Below are positions 1 through 7,392 of a stretch of 15,133 nucleotides of DNA, in pieces (the first letter of the stretch is position 1; the number at the start of each line of letters is the position of its first letter). Source of the stretch: an uncultured Polaromonas sp. (GTDB taxonomy: Bacteria; Pseudomonadota; Gammaproteobacteria; Burkholderiales; Burkholderiaceae); contig CAMLDT010000072.1 in NCBI GenBank assembly GCA_946479075.1, positions 1 to 15,133 on the forward strand. The letters are read 5' to 3'. The notes beneath the pieces were generated by a model. That model was not told the DNA's origin and made no database searches. It was given only the letters and a program-made list of their open reading frames with translations. Both the position numbers and the translations under genes were made by a program.

Positions 1-716
1 CCTACACCGGCCTGTTCACACCGATCCGCGAGCTGATGGCCGAGATGAACACCGCGCGCGAGCGCGGCTACGGCGCCGGGCGCTTCAGCTTCAACGTGGC
101 CGGTGGCCGCTGCGAGGCCTGCCAGGGCGACGGCGTGGTCAAGGTCGAGATGCATTTTCTGCCCGACGTCTATGTACCTTGCGATGTCTGCAAGGGCATG
201 CGTTACAACCGCGAAACCCTGGAAGTGCAGTACAAGGGCAAAAACATCGCGCAAATCCTGGACCTGACGGTGGAGGACGCGGCCGAGTTCTTCAAGGCCG
301 TGCCGGTGATCGCACGCAAGCTGCACACGTTGCTCGATGTCGGCCTGAGTTACATCAAGCTCGGTCAGGCCGCGACCACGCTGTCCGGCGGCGAGGCGCA
401 GCGTGTCAAGCTGGCGCTGGAACTGTCCAAGCGCGACACCGGCCGCACGCTCTACATCCTCGACGAGCCGACCACCGGCCTGCACTTTGCCGACATCGAT
501 TTGCTGCTCAAGGTGCTGCACCAGCTGCGCGACGCCGGCAACACCATCGTCGTCATCGAACACAACCTGGACGTGATCAAGACCGCCGACTGGCTGATCG
601 ACATGGGCCCCGAAGGCGGAGCCGGCGGCGGCACCGTGGTGGGGGTGGGTACGCCCGAAGACATCGCCGCCAACCCGGCCAGCCACACCGGGCGTTACCT
701 GCAACGCTTGCTCTGA
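1..716 (+). CDS. uvrA: UvrABC excinuclease subunit A, C-terminal part (5' end outside window)
   Basis: This is the C-terminal ~237 residues of the UvrA ATPase, which dimerises, loads UvrB and recognises bulky DNA lesions in nucleotide excision repair. The frame is open from position 3 and the gene starts left of the window. A UvrA zinc module is visible (CEAC near residues 37-40 and CDVC near 60-63, a CX2C-X19-CX2C spacing). It is followed by the ABC signature [12 protein letters not shown], the Walker B stretch [16 protein letters not shown], and the H-loop region [15 protein letters not shown]. Length and order match the end of E. coli UvrA closely, ending [12 protein letters not shown]. 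No strong terminator follows: the T-rich stretch at 722-733 has no good stem directly before it. The next gene begins about 70 bases on. Identity is very secure; only the missing N-terminal part limits the annotation. Confidence 0.98.
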   Translation, partial: YTGLFTPIRELMAEMNTARERGYGAGRFSFNVAGGRCEACQGDGVVKVEMHFLPDVYVPCDVCKGMRYNRETLEVQYKGKNIAQILDLTVEDAAEFFKAVPVIARKLHTLLDVGLSYIKLGQAATTLSGGEAQRVKLALELSKRDTGRTLYILDEPTTGLHFADIDLLLKVLHQLRDAGNTIVVIEHNLDVIKTADWLIDMGPEGGAGGGTVVGVGTPEDIAANPASHTGRYLQRLL

Positions 717-741
717 GGCGGCTTTTTTCTTTCCCGTCCGC

Positions 742-762
742 GCTGGCGCTCGCCGCGCCAGC
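742..762. other. Small inverted repeat between uvrA and the DMT permease
   Basis: GCTGGCG (742-748) and CGCCAGC (756-762) form a 7-bp stem with a 7-base loop in the 70-base gap after uvrA. It is not followed by a T-run on the + strand. The T-rich tract lies before it, at 722-733, so it does not look like a standard intrinsic terminator for uvrA. In such GC-rich DNA a stem of this size may be fortuitous. Confidence 0.3.
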
Positions 763-786
763 TGCGGCGATTGACCGGATCATCCC

Positions 787-1725
787 TTGAAAAGCGCTTC
801 GTTTTTTACCGACCGCAAGGTCGTTTTCCTTCTCGCCACGCTGTGTTGCCTGCTGTGGGGCAGCGCCTACCCGGCAATCAAGAACGGCTACGCGCTGCTC
901 GACATCGCCGCGGGCGATATTCCGTCCAAGCTGGTGTTTGCCGGCTGGCGCTTTGTGTTTGCCGGCGCGGTGTTGCTGGTTTTTGCAGCCCTCGGCAAAC
1001 GGCCCGTGTTCCGGCTGAGCGGTCGCACCTTCGGCCAGGTCACGCTGGTCGGCCTGACCCAGACCAGCTTGCAGTATGTTTTTTTCTACATCGGCCTGGC
1101 TTACGCCACCGGCGTGAAGAGCTCCATCATGAACGCCACCGGCACGTTTTTCAGCGTATTGCTGGCGCATTACATCTACAAGAACGACCGGCTCAGCTAC
1201 CACAAGGCGCTCGGCTGTGTGATCGGTTTTGCCGGGGTGCTGGTGGTGAACTTCAGTGACGGTCTGCTGAGCTTTGACTTCACGCTGCTCGGCGAAGGGT
1301 TTGTGGTGATCGCCGCTTTTGTACTGTCGGCCGCCAGCATTTACGGCAAGAAGGTGTCACAACATGTGGACTCGGTGGTGCTGACCGGTTGGCAACTGGC
1401 CATCGGGGGGCTGGCGCTGCTGCTGATCGGCCTGGCCACCGGGGGCGCGCTGTCGGGCTGGACCCCCCAGGCACTGGCGCTGATGGTTTATCTGGTGGTG
1501 CTGTCGTCGGCCGCGTTTTCGCTGTGGACGATCCTGCTCAAGTACAACCGGGTCAGCCTCGTCACGGCCTTCAACTTCATGATCCCGGTCTTCGGTACCC
1601 TGCTGTCGGCGATGTTCCTGAACGAAACTTTTCTGGAGTGGAAAAACGCCGCGGCGCTGCTGCTGGTCTGTCTGGGCATCTGGCTGGTCACACGCGACGA
1701 AAAGCCAATCGCACCTGGCGCCTGA
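787..1725 (+). CDS. EamA-family (DMT superfamily) permease
   Basis: This 312-residue protein is an inner-membrane carrier of the drug/metabolite transporter superfamily, built from two EamA repeats of about five membrane segments each (roughly residues 12-140 and 152-300). The first helix contains the family-typical LLWGSAYPAIK. The second repeat ends with FMIPVFGTLLSAMFLNE, the usual region before the last helix pair. The substrate cannot be deduced; relatives export amino acids, nucleosides or other small metabolites. The start is TTG at 787. An in-frame TGA sits at 772-774, and no in-frame ATG or GTG occurs before the first helix, so a TTG start is essentially forced. The Shine-Dalgarno match is poor. 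The gene lies between uvrA and a thioesterase, with a copy of the dispersed repeat just after its stop codon. Confidence 0.9.
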   Translation: MKSASFFTDRKVVFLLATLCCLLWGSAYPAIKNGYALLDIAAGDIPSKLVFAGWRFVFAGAVLLVFAALGKRPVFRLSGRTFGQVTLVGLTQTSLQYVFFYIGLAYATGVKSSIMNATGTFFSVLLAHYIYKNDRLSYHKALGCVIGFAGVLVVNFSDGLLSFDFTLLGEGFVVIAAFVLSAASIYGKKVSQHVDSVVLTGWQLAIGGLALLLIGLATGGALSGWTPQALALMVYLVVLSSAAFSLWTILLKYNRVSLVTAFNFMIPVFGTLLSAMFLNETFLEWKNAAALLLVCLGIWLVTRDEKPIAPGA

Positions 1726-1737
1726 GATCCAGGCCTT

Positions 1738-1802
1738 TCAGGCCGCCAGCCCTTTAACGGTGTGCGCCAGCAGCTACTGATTCGATAGCAAGTACTGGCG
1801 CC
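1738..1802 (+). repeat. Dispersed intergenic repeat, copy R1
   Basis: This copy has box A GGCCGCCAGCCCTT (1741-1754) and box B with CAGCTA...GATAGC (1771-1789), matching copies at 4880-4940 and 8797-8865. In this copy the hairpin core is inverted relative to the others (CTACTGATTCGATAG rather than CTATCAAA..TAG). It is flanked by GCGCCAG (1764-1770) and CTGGCGC (1795-1801), which gives an extended imperfect stem. A small hairpin GGCCT-TTC-AGGCC (1732-1744) overlaps its left edge. It fills the gap between the DMT permease and the thioesterase and ends where a possible thioesterase promoter begins. It has no coding capacity. It may be a non-autonomous mobile or REP-like element; that role is inference. 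Confidence 0.75.
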
Positions 1803-1829
1803 TGAATCCCCCCGCAAAGCCCGGATAAT
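1802..1829 (+). promoter_or_regulatory. Possible sigma-70 promoter for the thioesterase gene
   Basis: GATAAT at 1824-1829 differs from the -10 consensus at one position. A weak -35-like CTGAAT lies 16 bases upstream at 1802-1807. The start codon is about 27 bases after the -10, leaving a short leader with a clear GGAG at 1846-1849. The -35 is poor, so this is a candidate only. If real, it directly abuts the end of repeat R1. Confidence 0.35.
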
Positions 1830-1855
1830 GGGACGCCTCATCTTCGGAGTTTTGC

Positions 1856-2305
1856 ATGTCATCCATCACCCTGCGTTTTCTCGCCGAACCGAGCACCATC
1901 AACTTTGGCGGCAAGGTGCATGGGGGCACCGTCATGAAATGGATTGACGAAGCGGGTTATGCCTGCGCCACGCGCTGGGCCAAACGTTATTGCGTCACGG
2001 TGTCGGTGGGCAGCATCCGCTTCCAGCGGCCCATCATGATCGGCGACCTGGTGGAGGTGGAGGCGCGGCTGGCCTACACCGGCACGACCAGCATGAACAT
2101 TGCGGTCGAGGTGCGCGCCGGCGACATGAAAACCGGCCAGATGGAAGTCATCACCGAGTGTGTGGTGGTGTTTGTGGCGGTGGACCCGAACGGAAAAACC
2201 ATCCCGGTCGAACCCTGGCTGCCCGAAACCCCGGGTGACATGGCCCTGGCGCAGCACGTCAAAACCCATCTGGACGCCGCTCGCGCCGCGCAGCCGGGCG
2301 TTTGA
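1856..2305 (+). CDS. Acyl-CoA thioesterase, hotdog fold (YciA-like)
   Basis: A 149-residue single hotdog-domain protein predicted to hydrolyse acyl-CoA to free acid and CoA in the cytoplasm. The family pattern is clear: N16 precedes GGKVHGGTVMKWIDEAGY (about residues 18-35), holding the HGG turn at the start of the hot-dog helix and the conserved Asp31. The strands VSVGSIRFQRPIMIGDLVEVEARL and ECVVVFVAVD follow. Length is normal for the YciA/acyl-CoA hydrolase group. The ATG at 1856 has a well-placed GGAG at 1846-1849. The stop TGA (2303-2305) overlaps the ATG of the following eamA-like gene (TGATG), so the two are very probably co-translated. Chain-length specificity cannot be read from sequence. 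Confidence 0.92.
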   Translation: MSSITLRFLAEPSTINFGGKVHGGTVMKWIDEAGYACATRWAKRYCVTVSVGSIRFQRPIMIGDLVEVEARLAYTGTTSMNIAVEVRAGDMKTGQMEVITECVVVFVAVDPNGKTIPVEPWLPETPGDMALAQHVKTHLDAARAAQPGV

Positions 2306-3219
2306 TGCGGTCCGGCGCCCTGTCCGGCCGCGACCTGGCGGCCGCCCTCGTGGTGGTGGTGGTCTGGGGTGTCAATTTTGTGGTCATGAAATTCGCGCTG
2401 CGCGACTTCACGCCCTTGCAGCTGGGTGCCGCGCGTTATGTGTTTGCCGTGCTGCCGCTGGTACTGTTTGTCCGGCCACCCGCCATCCCCTGGAAATGGC
2501 TGGCCCTGTACGGGCTGTTTCAGGGGGTCGGGCAGTTCGGCATCCTGTTCCTCGCGCTCAAGGTCGGCATGACGGCGGCGCTGGCCTCGGTGCTGCTGCA
2601 AACCCAGGTGTTTTTTACCGCGCTGTTCGGCTTTGTGCTGCTGCACGAACGCGCCAGCCGGCCGCTGCAGCTCGGCATGGTGCTCGCGGCGCTGGGCCTG
2701 GCGTGTTTTTCACTGAACTACCTGGGGCCGGCCGCCGCGGGCGCCGGCGCTGCCACCACACTGGCGGGCTTTGTGCTCACGCTGGGCGCTGCTGCCATGT
2801 GGGCTATGTCCAACATCGTGGCGCGCCGCGTGCAGCAGGGCGGCCGCGCCTATGCACCGATGGCCTTTGTAGTCTGGAGCAGCACCTTTGCCATCCTGCC
2901 TTTTGTGCTGCTGTCGCTGGTGTTTGATCCCGAGGCCACACGCTGGCAGTGGACCCAGGCCCGCGCCTCCAGCTGGCTGGCGGTGGCCTACCTCGGCTGG
3001 GTCGCGACCATCCTCGGTTACAGCCTGTGGACCGGCCTGCTCAAGCGACACCCCGCCAACCGCGTCGCGCCCTTCAGTCTGGGTGTGCCGGTGGTCGGCC
3101 TCACCACCGGCATGCTGGTGCTCGGCGAAGCCATCACGCCCTGGCAGTGGGCCGGCATCACGCTGGTCGTGGCGGCGCTGGCCTGCGTGATGCTGGGCGG
3201 GCGGCTCAAGCCGCGCTGA
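2305..3219 (+). CDS. eamA: EamA-like DMT exporter (O-acetylserine/cysteine exporter family)
   Basis: A 304-residue, ten-helix inner-membrane carrier with two EamA domains (about residues 10-145 and 157-298). Several stretches match what I recall of E. coli EamA (YdeD), which exports cysteine and O-acetylserine: ALVVVVVWGVNFVVMK in helix 1, ASVLLQTQVFFTALFG in the first half, and VATILGYSLWTGLL plus NRVAPFSLGVPVVGL in the second. The ATG at 2305 overlaps the thioesterase stop. A TTG at 2302 is possible but less likely. The two-gene arrangement suggests translational coupling. The 3' end overlaps the convergent LysR gene by 14 bases. Transport of cysteine-pathway metabolites is inferred from family resemblance; DMT substrates vary widely. 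Confidence 0.88.
   Translation: MRSGALSGRDLAAALVVVVVWGVNFVVMKFALRDFTPLQLGAARYVFAVLPLVLFVRPPAIPWKWLALYGLFQGVGQFGILFLALKVGMTAALASVLLQTQVFFTALFGFVLLHERASRPLQLGMVLAALGLACFSLNYLGPAAAGAGAATTLAGFVLTLGAAAMWAMSNIVARRVQQGGRAYAPMAFVVWSSTFAILPFVLLSLVFDPEATRWQWTQARASSWLAVAYLGWVATILGYSLWTGLLKRHPANRVAPFSLGVPVVGLTTGMLVLGEAITPWQWAGITLVVAALACVMLGGRLKPR
3201..3214. other. Perfect hairpin in the convergent eamA/LysR overlap
   Basis: GCGGCT (3201-3206), CA, AGCCGC (3209-3214) form a perfect inverted repeat. As RNA the most likely form is a 5-bp stem with a TCAA loop. It lies across the last codons of both convergent genes, which overlap at 3206-3219. There is no T-run on either side, so at best it is an atypical stem affecting both transcripts, or simply a by-product of GC-rich coding sequence. 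Confidence 0.35.
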
Positions 3220-4123
3220 GGAGCGGCGCGCCGGCGGCTGACGGCTGGAACCAACTCGCCAGCAGCTCCAGCGCATGCCGCACCTTGGCGGGCTGCTCGC
3301 CACGCCGCGGCGTTACCGCATACACCGGCAGATCGGCCAGTTGCCAGCCCGGCAGCACCGGCAGCAGGCGGCCGTCGGCCAGCGCGCGCCGGTCATCGTC
3401 ACTGACCACAATGCTGATGCCCCAGCCCGCCACACACAGCGCGTGCAGGGCCGTCACCTGCGTGGCCTGTACCCGTCCCTGCATGCGCACGGTCTGGCGC
3501 TCGCCCTCGGGGCCCTGCAATTCCAGCACTTCACCGCCCGCGGCGCCCGGCTTGCCGCCCAGCCAGGCGTGTTGCAGCAGGTCTTGCGGTTGCGTGGGCC
3601 GGCCGCGTTCGGCCAGATACGTCGGTGATGCACACAACTGGCGCGTCATGCTGCCAAGCTTGCGCGCCACCAGGGTCGAGTCGGGCAGGGCGCCGACACG
3701 CAGCGCGATGTCCACCCGTGCGCCAATCAGGTCGATCACCGCATCGTCCAGCAGCAACTGCAGCGAGAGTTTGGGATGGGCGCGCAGCGGCGCCAGCGCC
3801 GTGGCCAGCAGGCCGCCGAACCCGATGGGCGCGGCCAGCCGCAATTCGCCTTCCGGTTCATCGCGCAGGCGGGCCAGCGCCTGCTCGGCCGAGCGCGCGG
3901 CGGCCACCATGGCGGCGCAGCCCGCGTGGTAACGCTCCCCGGCCTCGGTCAGGCTCAGGCGCCGGGTCGAGCGGTGCAGCAGGGCCAAGCCCAGCGACTG
4001 CTCCAGCTGGCGCAGGTGCTGGCTGACCGCCGACGGGCTCATGGCGAGCTGACGCGCCGCCGCGGTCATGGAGCCGGCAGCCACCACCTCGGCAAAAATC
4101 GCCATGCGCCTCAGTTGATCCAT
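3206..4123 (-). CDS. LysR-family transcriptional regulator (LysR-1)
   Basis: A 305-residue LysR-type regulator. The N-terminal winged helix-turn-helix spans about residues 1-60 (helices around MTAAARQLAMSPSAVSQHLR, then the wing LLHRSTRRLSLTEAGERY). A periplasmic-binding-protein-like effector domain follows from about residue 90 (ELRLAAPIGFGGLL...), ending near SWFQPS. The type resembles the LysR regulators commonly found beside short oxidoreductase genes. The ATG at 4123 is preceded by AAGG, and TTGGCT/CTAATA-like boxes upstream are compatible with a promoter. It is divergent from the NAD(P)-binding protein at 4234, across a 110-base AT-richer gap, and most likely controls that gene and itself. 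Its tail overlaps eamA by 14 bases. Effector and binding site are not known. Confidence 0.95.
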   Translation of the reverse strand: MDQLRRMAIFAEVVAAGSMTAAARQLAMSPSAVSQHLRQLEQSLGLALLHRSTRRLSLTEAGERYHAGCAAMVAAARSAEQALARLRDEPEGELRLAAPIGFGGLLATALAPLRAHPKLSLQLLLDDAVIDLIGARVDIALRVGALPDSTLVARKLGSMTRQLCASPTYLAERGRPTQPQDLLQHAWLGGKPGAAGGEVLELQGPEGERQTVRMQGRVQATQVTALHALCVAGWGISIVVSDDDRRALADGRLLPVLPGWQLADLPVYAVTPRRGEQPAKVRHALELLASWFQPSAAGAPLLSAA

Positions 4124-4233
4124 TCTTGCCTTATTTATTAGCCTGACTTCACAGTATTAGCCAATTAAGCCATCTATTCATTCGCTTGTGAAGCAACCAG
4201 ACTAAGGCCTTCCTTATTCACCCAGGAGTTTTC
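4124..4233. promoter_or_regulatory. Divergent promoter region between LysR-1 and the SDR gene
   Basis: This 110-base gap is clearly AT-richer than its surroundings, especially 4130-4185. It holds an inverted repeat CTTCACA (4147-4153) / TGTGAAG (4187-4193), whose half-site centres are 40 bases apart, bracketing the probable divergent promoters. On the - strand, TTGGCT followed 17 bases later by CTAATA resembles a sigma-70 promoter for the regulator. On the + side, AGGAG at 4224-4228 is the ribosome site for the gene at 4234. The regulator's binding site is a hypothesis. Confidence 0.5.
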
Positions 4234-4878
4234 ATGAAGATCGCACTGATTGGCGCCACCGGTTTTGTTGGCTCGGCCGTTTTGTCCGAACTGCTGGCGC
4301 GTGGCCACCACGTCACCGCGCTGGCACGCACGCCGTCCAGAATCGCGCCGCAAACCAGTCTCAGCGTGGTTCAGGCCGACGCACTCGATGCTGCCCAGGT
4401 GGGCCGGGCCGTGGCCGGCCACGAGGCCGTGGTCAGCGCCTACAACCCGGGCTGGAGCGAGCCCGGCATCCACGACCTGCACCTGCAGGCCAGCGATGCC
4501 ATTGTTGAAGGCGTGAAACAGGCGGGCGTCAAACGCCTGCTGGCGGTCGGCGGCGCCGGCAGCCTGTACGTGGCTCCCGGCCTGCAACTGGTGGACACAC
4601 CGGAATTCCCCGCTGCCTACAAGCAGGGCGCGCTGGCCGCGCGCGAGGCCTTGAACCGTTTGCAGCGCGAAAGCACGCTGGACTGGAGCTTTGTGTCGCC
4701 GCCCATCGCGCTGGCGCCCGGCGAACGCACCGGCCAGTACCGCATCGGCGCGGACGACTTGCTGCCCGGCGCAGGCGATCAACCGGCCGGCATCAGCGTG
4801 GCGGATCTGGCCGTGGCCATCGTCGATGAGATCGAGCAGCCGCGCCATGTGCAAAAACGCTTCACCGTTGCGCATTGA
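4234..4878 (+). CDS. NAD(P)-dependent oxidoreductase, atypical SDR (SDR_a5/NmrA-like)
   Basis: A 214-residue Rossmann-fold protein. The N-terminus [15 protein letters not shown] carries the GxxGxxG dinucleotide-binding loop (Gly7, Gly10, Gly13). A second landmark is [16 protein letters not shown], with Tyr129-Lys130 in the position of the YK pair of the family. [21 protein letters not shown] follows, as in the YwnB/biliverdin-reductase-B-like group of atypical SDRs. It probably reduces a small carbonyl, flavin or quinone-type substrate, or senses the NAD(P) state; the substrate is unknown. The ATG is preceded by AGGAG at 4224-4228. It is divergent from LysR-1, a frequent arrangement in proteobacteria, so regulation by that LysR is likely. 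A dispersed repeat starts 2 bases after the stop. Confidence 0.87.
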   Translation: MKIALIGATGFVGSAVLSELLARGHHVTALARTPSRIAPQTSLSVVQADALDAAQVGRAVAGHEAVVSAYNPGWSEPGIHDLHLQASDAIVEGVKQAGVKRLLAVGGAGSLYVAPGLQLVDTPEFPAAYKQGALAAREALNRLQRESTLDWSFVSPPIALAPGERTGQYRIGADDLLPGAGDQPAGISVADLAVAIVDEIEQPRHVQKRFTVAH

Positions 4879-4879
4879 G

Positions 4880-4940
4880 CATCAAATCGGGCTCCGGCCC
4901 TTGTCCGGCAAGCGCAAACAGCTATCAAATCGGTAGCGCA
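4880..4940 (+). repeat. Dispersed intergenic repeat, copy R2
   Basis: Box A reads GGGCTCCGGCCCTT (4889-4902) and box B reads GCGCAAACAGCTATCAAATC (4912-4931), followed by GGTAGCGC. GCTA (4921-4924) pairs with TAGC (4934-4937), and GCGC occurs on both sides. The copy begins 2 bases after the SDR stop codon and lies in the convergent gap before LysR-2. The rest of that gap (4941-5024) shows nothing recognisable beyond GC-rich sequence with a 4-bp stem at 4992-5004. Confidence 0.78.
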
Positions 4941-5024
4941 TGGTTGGGGTCGGCGTTGCGGCGCTCTGCCTTCCCCGCGTCTGGTTGAGTTGGCGTGCGG
5001 CGCCTGAAAAGTATCCGACCAGCC

Positions 5025-5936
5025 TTAGCTCTGCATGCGCAAAACAATCAGGTCGTGCAGCGCCTGGGCTGCGACGGACAAGCTGCCCTGCTGCCTGCGC
5101 ACCACATACATCTTGCGCGTCAGGTGGGGGACCGCCAGCGGACGTGTCAGCAGGCTGGGGCGGTCAAAGTGAAACAGCGTGAGGGCCGGCACCACGCTGA
5201 TGCCCAGCCCGGCTTCGACCATGCCGGTGACGGTGGCGAGCTGGTCCACTTCCAGCAGGGTTTGCGTTTGCAGCGGATGCAGGGCGGCGTCCAGCGCCTG
5301 CCGCACGCTGCTGTTGCGCGACATGTGGATGAAAGGGTACGGCACCAGTTTTTTCAGTGTCAGCACTTTTTCCGCCGCCAGCGGATGGTCCTTGCGGCAC
5401 ACCAGGTAAAACCGGTCGGTGCACAGCAGCTCGAAGCTCAGCCCGGCCTGTCCGGCGCCGGTCGAGGCCAAGGCAAAGTCGGCCTTGCCGCTGCGCACCA
5501 GCTCGATGCAGGGGTCGGACAAGAGGTCGCTCAGGTTCAGCGCAATGCCGGGCCAGCTCCTTCTGAACTCGGCAAAAATCGCCGGCAGCCAGCCTGCCGC
5601 CAGGGAGGGCAGGGCCGCCACATGCACGCGGCCCTTGCGCCCTTCGACGTGGTCCCCCAGATCGCCGACGGCACTGCCGATGTCGCTCACCAGCTGGCGT
5701 GCCGACGTTTCAAACAGCCGGCCCTCGGGCGTGAGCTGCACGCTGCGCGTGTCGCGGTCGAAAAGCCGCGTGTCGAGTTCGACTTCCAGGGTGCGGATCA
5801 AGGCGCTGAAAGCCGGCTGCGACAAGTGGCAGGCCGCTGCGGCGCGCGTGAAGCTGCGCTGATCGGCGAGCGCCAGAAAAGCCCGCAGCTGGCGTGTCGA
5901 GAGGTTGGCGTCGCGCCGGGCCGGACCTGAGGGCAT
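5025..5936 (-). CDS. LysR-family transcriptional regulator (LysR-2), probable regulator of the AtuA operon
   Basis: A LysR-type regulator of 303 residues from the ATG at 5936; a TTG at 5951 would add five residues. The helix-turn-helix is clear (STRQLRAFLALADQRSFTRA, then AAACHLSQPAFSALIRTLE, wing RLFDRDTRSVQLTPEGRLF). The effector-binding domain starts near GRVHVAALPSLAAGWLPAIF and includes the typical MVEAGLGISVVPAL stretch. It resembles the GltC/CynR-like LysR proteins that sit beside Bug/AtuA operons. It is divergent from the gene at 6028 across a 91-base gap with a palindrome, and is most likely its inducer-dependent activator. Neither start has a good Shine-Dalgarno; ATG 5936 is chosen on codon preference. 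The natural effector is probably the operon's substrate or a derived CoA ester, which is inference. Confidence 0.94.
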   Translation of the reverse strand: MPSGPARRDANLSTRQLRAFLALADQRSFTRAAAACHLSQPAFSALIRTLEVELDTRLFDRDTRSVQLTPEGRLFETSARQLVSDIGSAVGDLGDHVEGRKGRVHVAALPSLAAGWLPAIFAEFRRSWPGIALNLSDLLSDPCIELVRSGKADFALASTGAGQAGLSFELLCTDRFYLVCRKDHPLAAEKVLTLKKLVPYPFIHMSRNSSVRQALDAALHPLQTQTLLEVDQLATVTGMVEAGLGISVVPALTLFHFDRPSLLTRPLAVPHLTRKMYVVRRQQGSLSVAAQALHDLIVLRMQS

Positions 5937-6027
5937 TGATCTGACTTTCAATTCAATCGATACGAAATTTCGATTTTACAAATAGACGCCGCGGGCCTAG
6001 ATTCAACCGCTTCTTCTGTCCGCGCTC
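5937..6027. promoter_or_regulatory. Divergent promoter/operator region, LysR-2 / AtuA operon
   Basis: The AT-rich core at 5945-5985 contains a perfect 10-bp palindrome CGAAATTTCG (5963-5972). It lies within a T-N11-A arrangement (T5961 to A5973), the usual LysR-box form, and ATCGA occurs at both flanks in imperfect symmetry. This is a good candidate for the LysR-2 recognition site. No convincing -35/-10 pair could be fixed on either strand, and the AtuA gene lacks a clear Shine-Dalgarno. Confidence 0.5.
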
Positions 6028-7392
6028 ATGACTGCTTCCACCCCTGCTCCCCTGCTGGTCGGCTGTGCCGCCGGGTTTTCCGGCGACCGGGTGGATGCGG
6101 CGGACGCTGTGGTGGACACGCTGATCGCGCGCGGCGGGCCTTCCTTCCTGATTTTTGAAACCCTGGCCGAACGCACGCTGGCATTGGCGCAACTGCGCCG
6201 CCGCGCCGACCCGGCGTCCGGATTTGAACCCCTGCTGGGCGAGATGCTCCGGCCGGTGCTGGCGCGTTGCCTGCAACACAACATTCGCATCGTCAGCAAT
6301 TTTGGTGCGGCGAATCCGCATGCCGCGGCCCGGCACATCCAGGCCATGGCGCGCGAGCTGGGCCTGCCCGCGCCGCGCATTGCCGTGATCAGCGGCGACG
6401 ACCTGTCGGACCCGGCGCACCGCGACTTGTTGCGCGCGGAGCTCGGTGATGCCGTGGATGGGATCCGCCTGGTCAGCGCCAATGCCTACATCGGCGCCGA
6501 AGCGATTGCTGCTGCGCTGGACGCCGGCGCGCAGATCGTGGTGGCCGGCCGCGTGGCCGACCCGTCGCTGACGGTCGGGCCGGCGATGTCGCATTTCGGC
6601 TGGCGCGCCGACGACTGGGACCGGCTGGCGCGTGCCACCATGGCCGGGCATCTGCTCGAATGCGGCGCCCAGGTCTGCGGCGGCTATTTTGCCGACCCCG
6701 GCTACAAGGACGTGCCAGACCTGCACAAGGTCGGTTACCCGATTGCCGAGATCGACAGCGACGGCCATTGCGTCATCGGCAAGGCGGCAAACACCGGCGG
6801 CTGTGTCAACCAGGCCAGCGTCAAGGAGCAGTTGCTGTACGAGGTGCACGACCCGGCGGCTTACCTGACACCCGACGTGGTGGCGGACATCAGCGGCGCG
6901 CAATTGCGGCAACTCGGCCCCGACCGGGTGGCGCTCAGCGGCGTCTGCGGCCATGCGCGCCCCGCCAGCCTGAAGGTCAATGTCTGCCACGAGGGCGGCT
7001 GGCTGGCCGAAGGTGAAATTTCCTATGCCGGTCCCCGCGCCGAGGCCCGCGCACGCATGGCCGCCGATGTGTTGCGGCTGCGCCTGCCGGCGCTGGCGCT
7101 GCGTGTGGACCTGATCGGCGCGCTGAGCGTGATGGGTGACGATGCCGGCCTGCTGCGCCAGGCCACCCCGGCCGGCGACTCGCGCGATGTCCGGCTGCGC
7201 GTGGCCGCCACCCATGCGGACCGCGCCGAGGCCGAGCGCCTGGGCCGCGAGGTGACGGCGCTGTACTGCTGCGGCCCGGCCGGCGGCGGCGGTGTGCGCA
7301 CCAGCCTGACCTCGCGGCTGAACACCCTCTCGTGCCTGGTGCCGCGTGAAGCGGTGGCGGCGCGCTTCGACATGCTGGAGAACGCCGAATGA
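6028..7392 (+). CDS. AtuA-family protein (acyclic terpene utilisation family, DUF1446)
   Basis: A 454-residue AtuA-family protein. Family landmarks run in order: VGCAAGFSGDRVDAADAVVD near the N-terminus, then FETLAERTLALAQLRR, RIVSNFGAANPHAAARH, ANAYIGAEAIAAALDAGAQ followed by IVVAGRVADPSLTVGP, GHLLECGAQVCGGYFADPG, KAANTGGCVN, and a C-terminal VTALYCCGPAGGGGVRTSL. The founding member is needed for citronellol/geraniol catabolism in Pseudomonas; the exact reaction of the family is not settled to my knowledge. The frame ends in ATGA, overlapping the next gene, which encodes the domain that in longer family members is fused at the C-terminus. Upstream lies the divergent LysR-2; downstream a Bug binding protein. 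No geranyl-CoA carboxylase or other atu gene is present here, so the substrate may be a different carboxylic or CoA-linked compound. Confidence 0.9.
   Translation: MTASTPAPLLVGCAAGFSGDRVDAADAVVDTLIARGGPSFLIFETLAERTLALAQLRRRADPASGFEPLLGEMLRPVLARCLQHNIRIVSNFGAANPHAAARHIQAMARELGLPAPRIAVISGDDLSDPAHRDLLRAELGDAVDGIRLVSANAYIGAEAIAAALDAGAQIVVAGRVADPSLTVGPAMSHFGWRADDWDRLARATMAGHLLECGAQVCGGYFADPGYKDVPDLHKVGYPIAEIDSDGHCVIGKAANTGGCVNQASVKEQLLYEVHDPAAYLTPDVVADISGAQLRQLGPDRVALSGVCGHARPASLKVNVCHEGGWLAEGEISYAGPRAEARARMAADVLRLRLPALALRVDLIGALSVMGDDAGLLRQATPAGDSRDVRLRVAATHADRAEAERLGREVTALYCCGPAGGGGVRTSLTSRLNTLSCLVPREAVAARFDMLENAE

Noticed and set aside
722..733. T-rich tract after uvrA as an intrinsic terminator
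   Set aside because: No stable stem lies immediately before the T-run; the only good stem (742-762) lies after it, the wrong order for the + strand.
4940..5182. Small + strand open frame after repeat R2
   Set aside because: It overlaps the C-terminus of LysR-2, has no ribosome site or recognisable motif, and starts next to a repeat copy.
5953..7215. A 420-codon open frame on the - strand opposite the AtuA gene
   Set aside because: Antisense shadow. It would also occupy the LysR-2/AtuA promoter gap, and its composition (Gln, His, Arg, Gly) is typical of such shadows.
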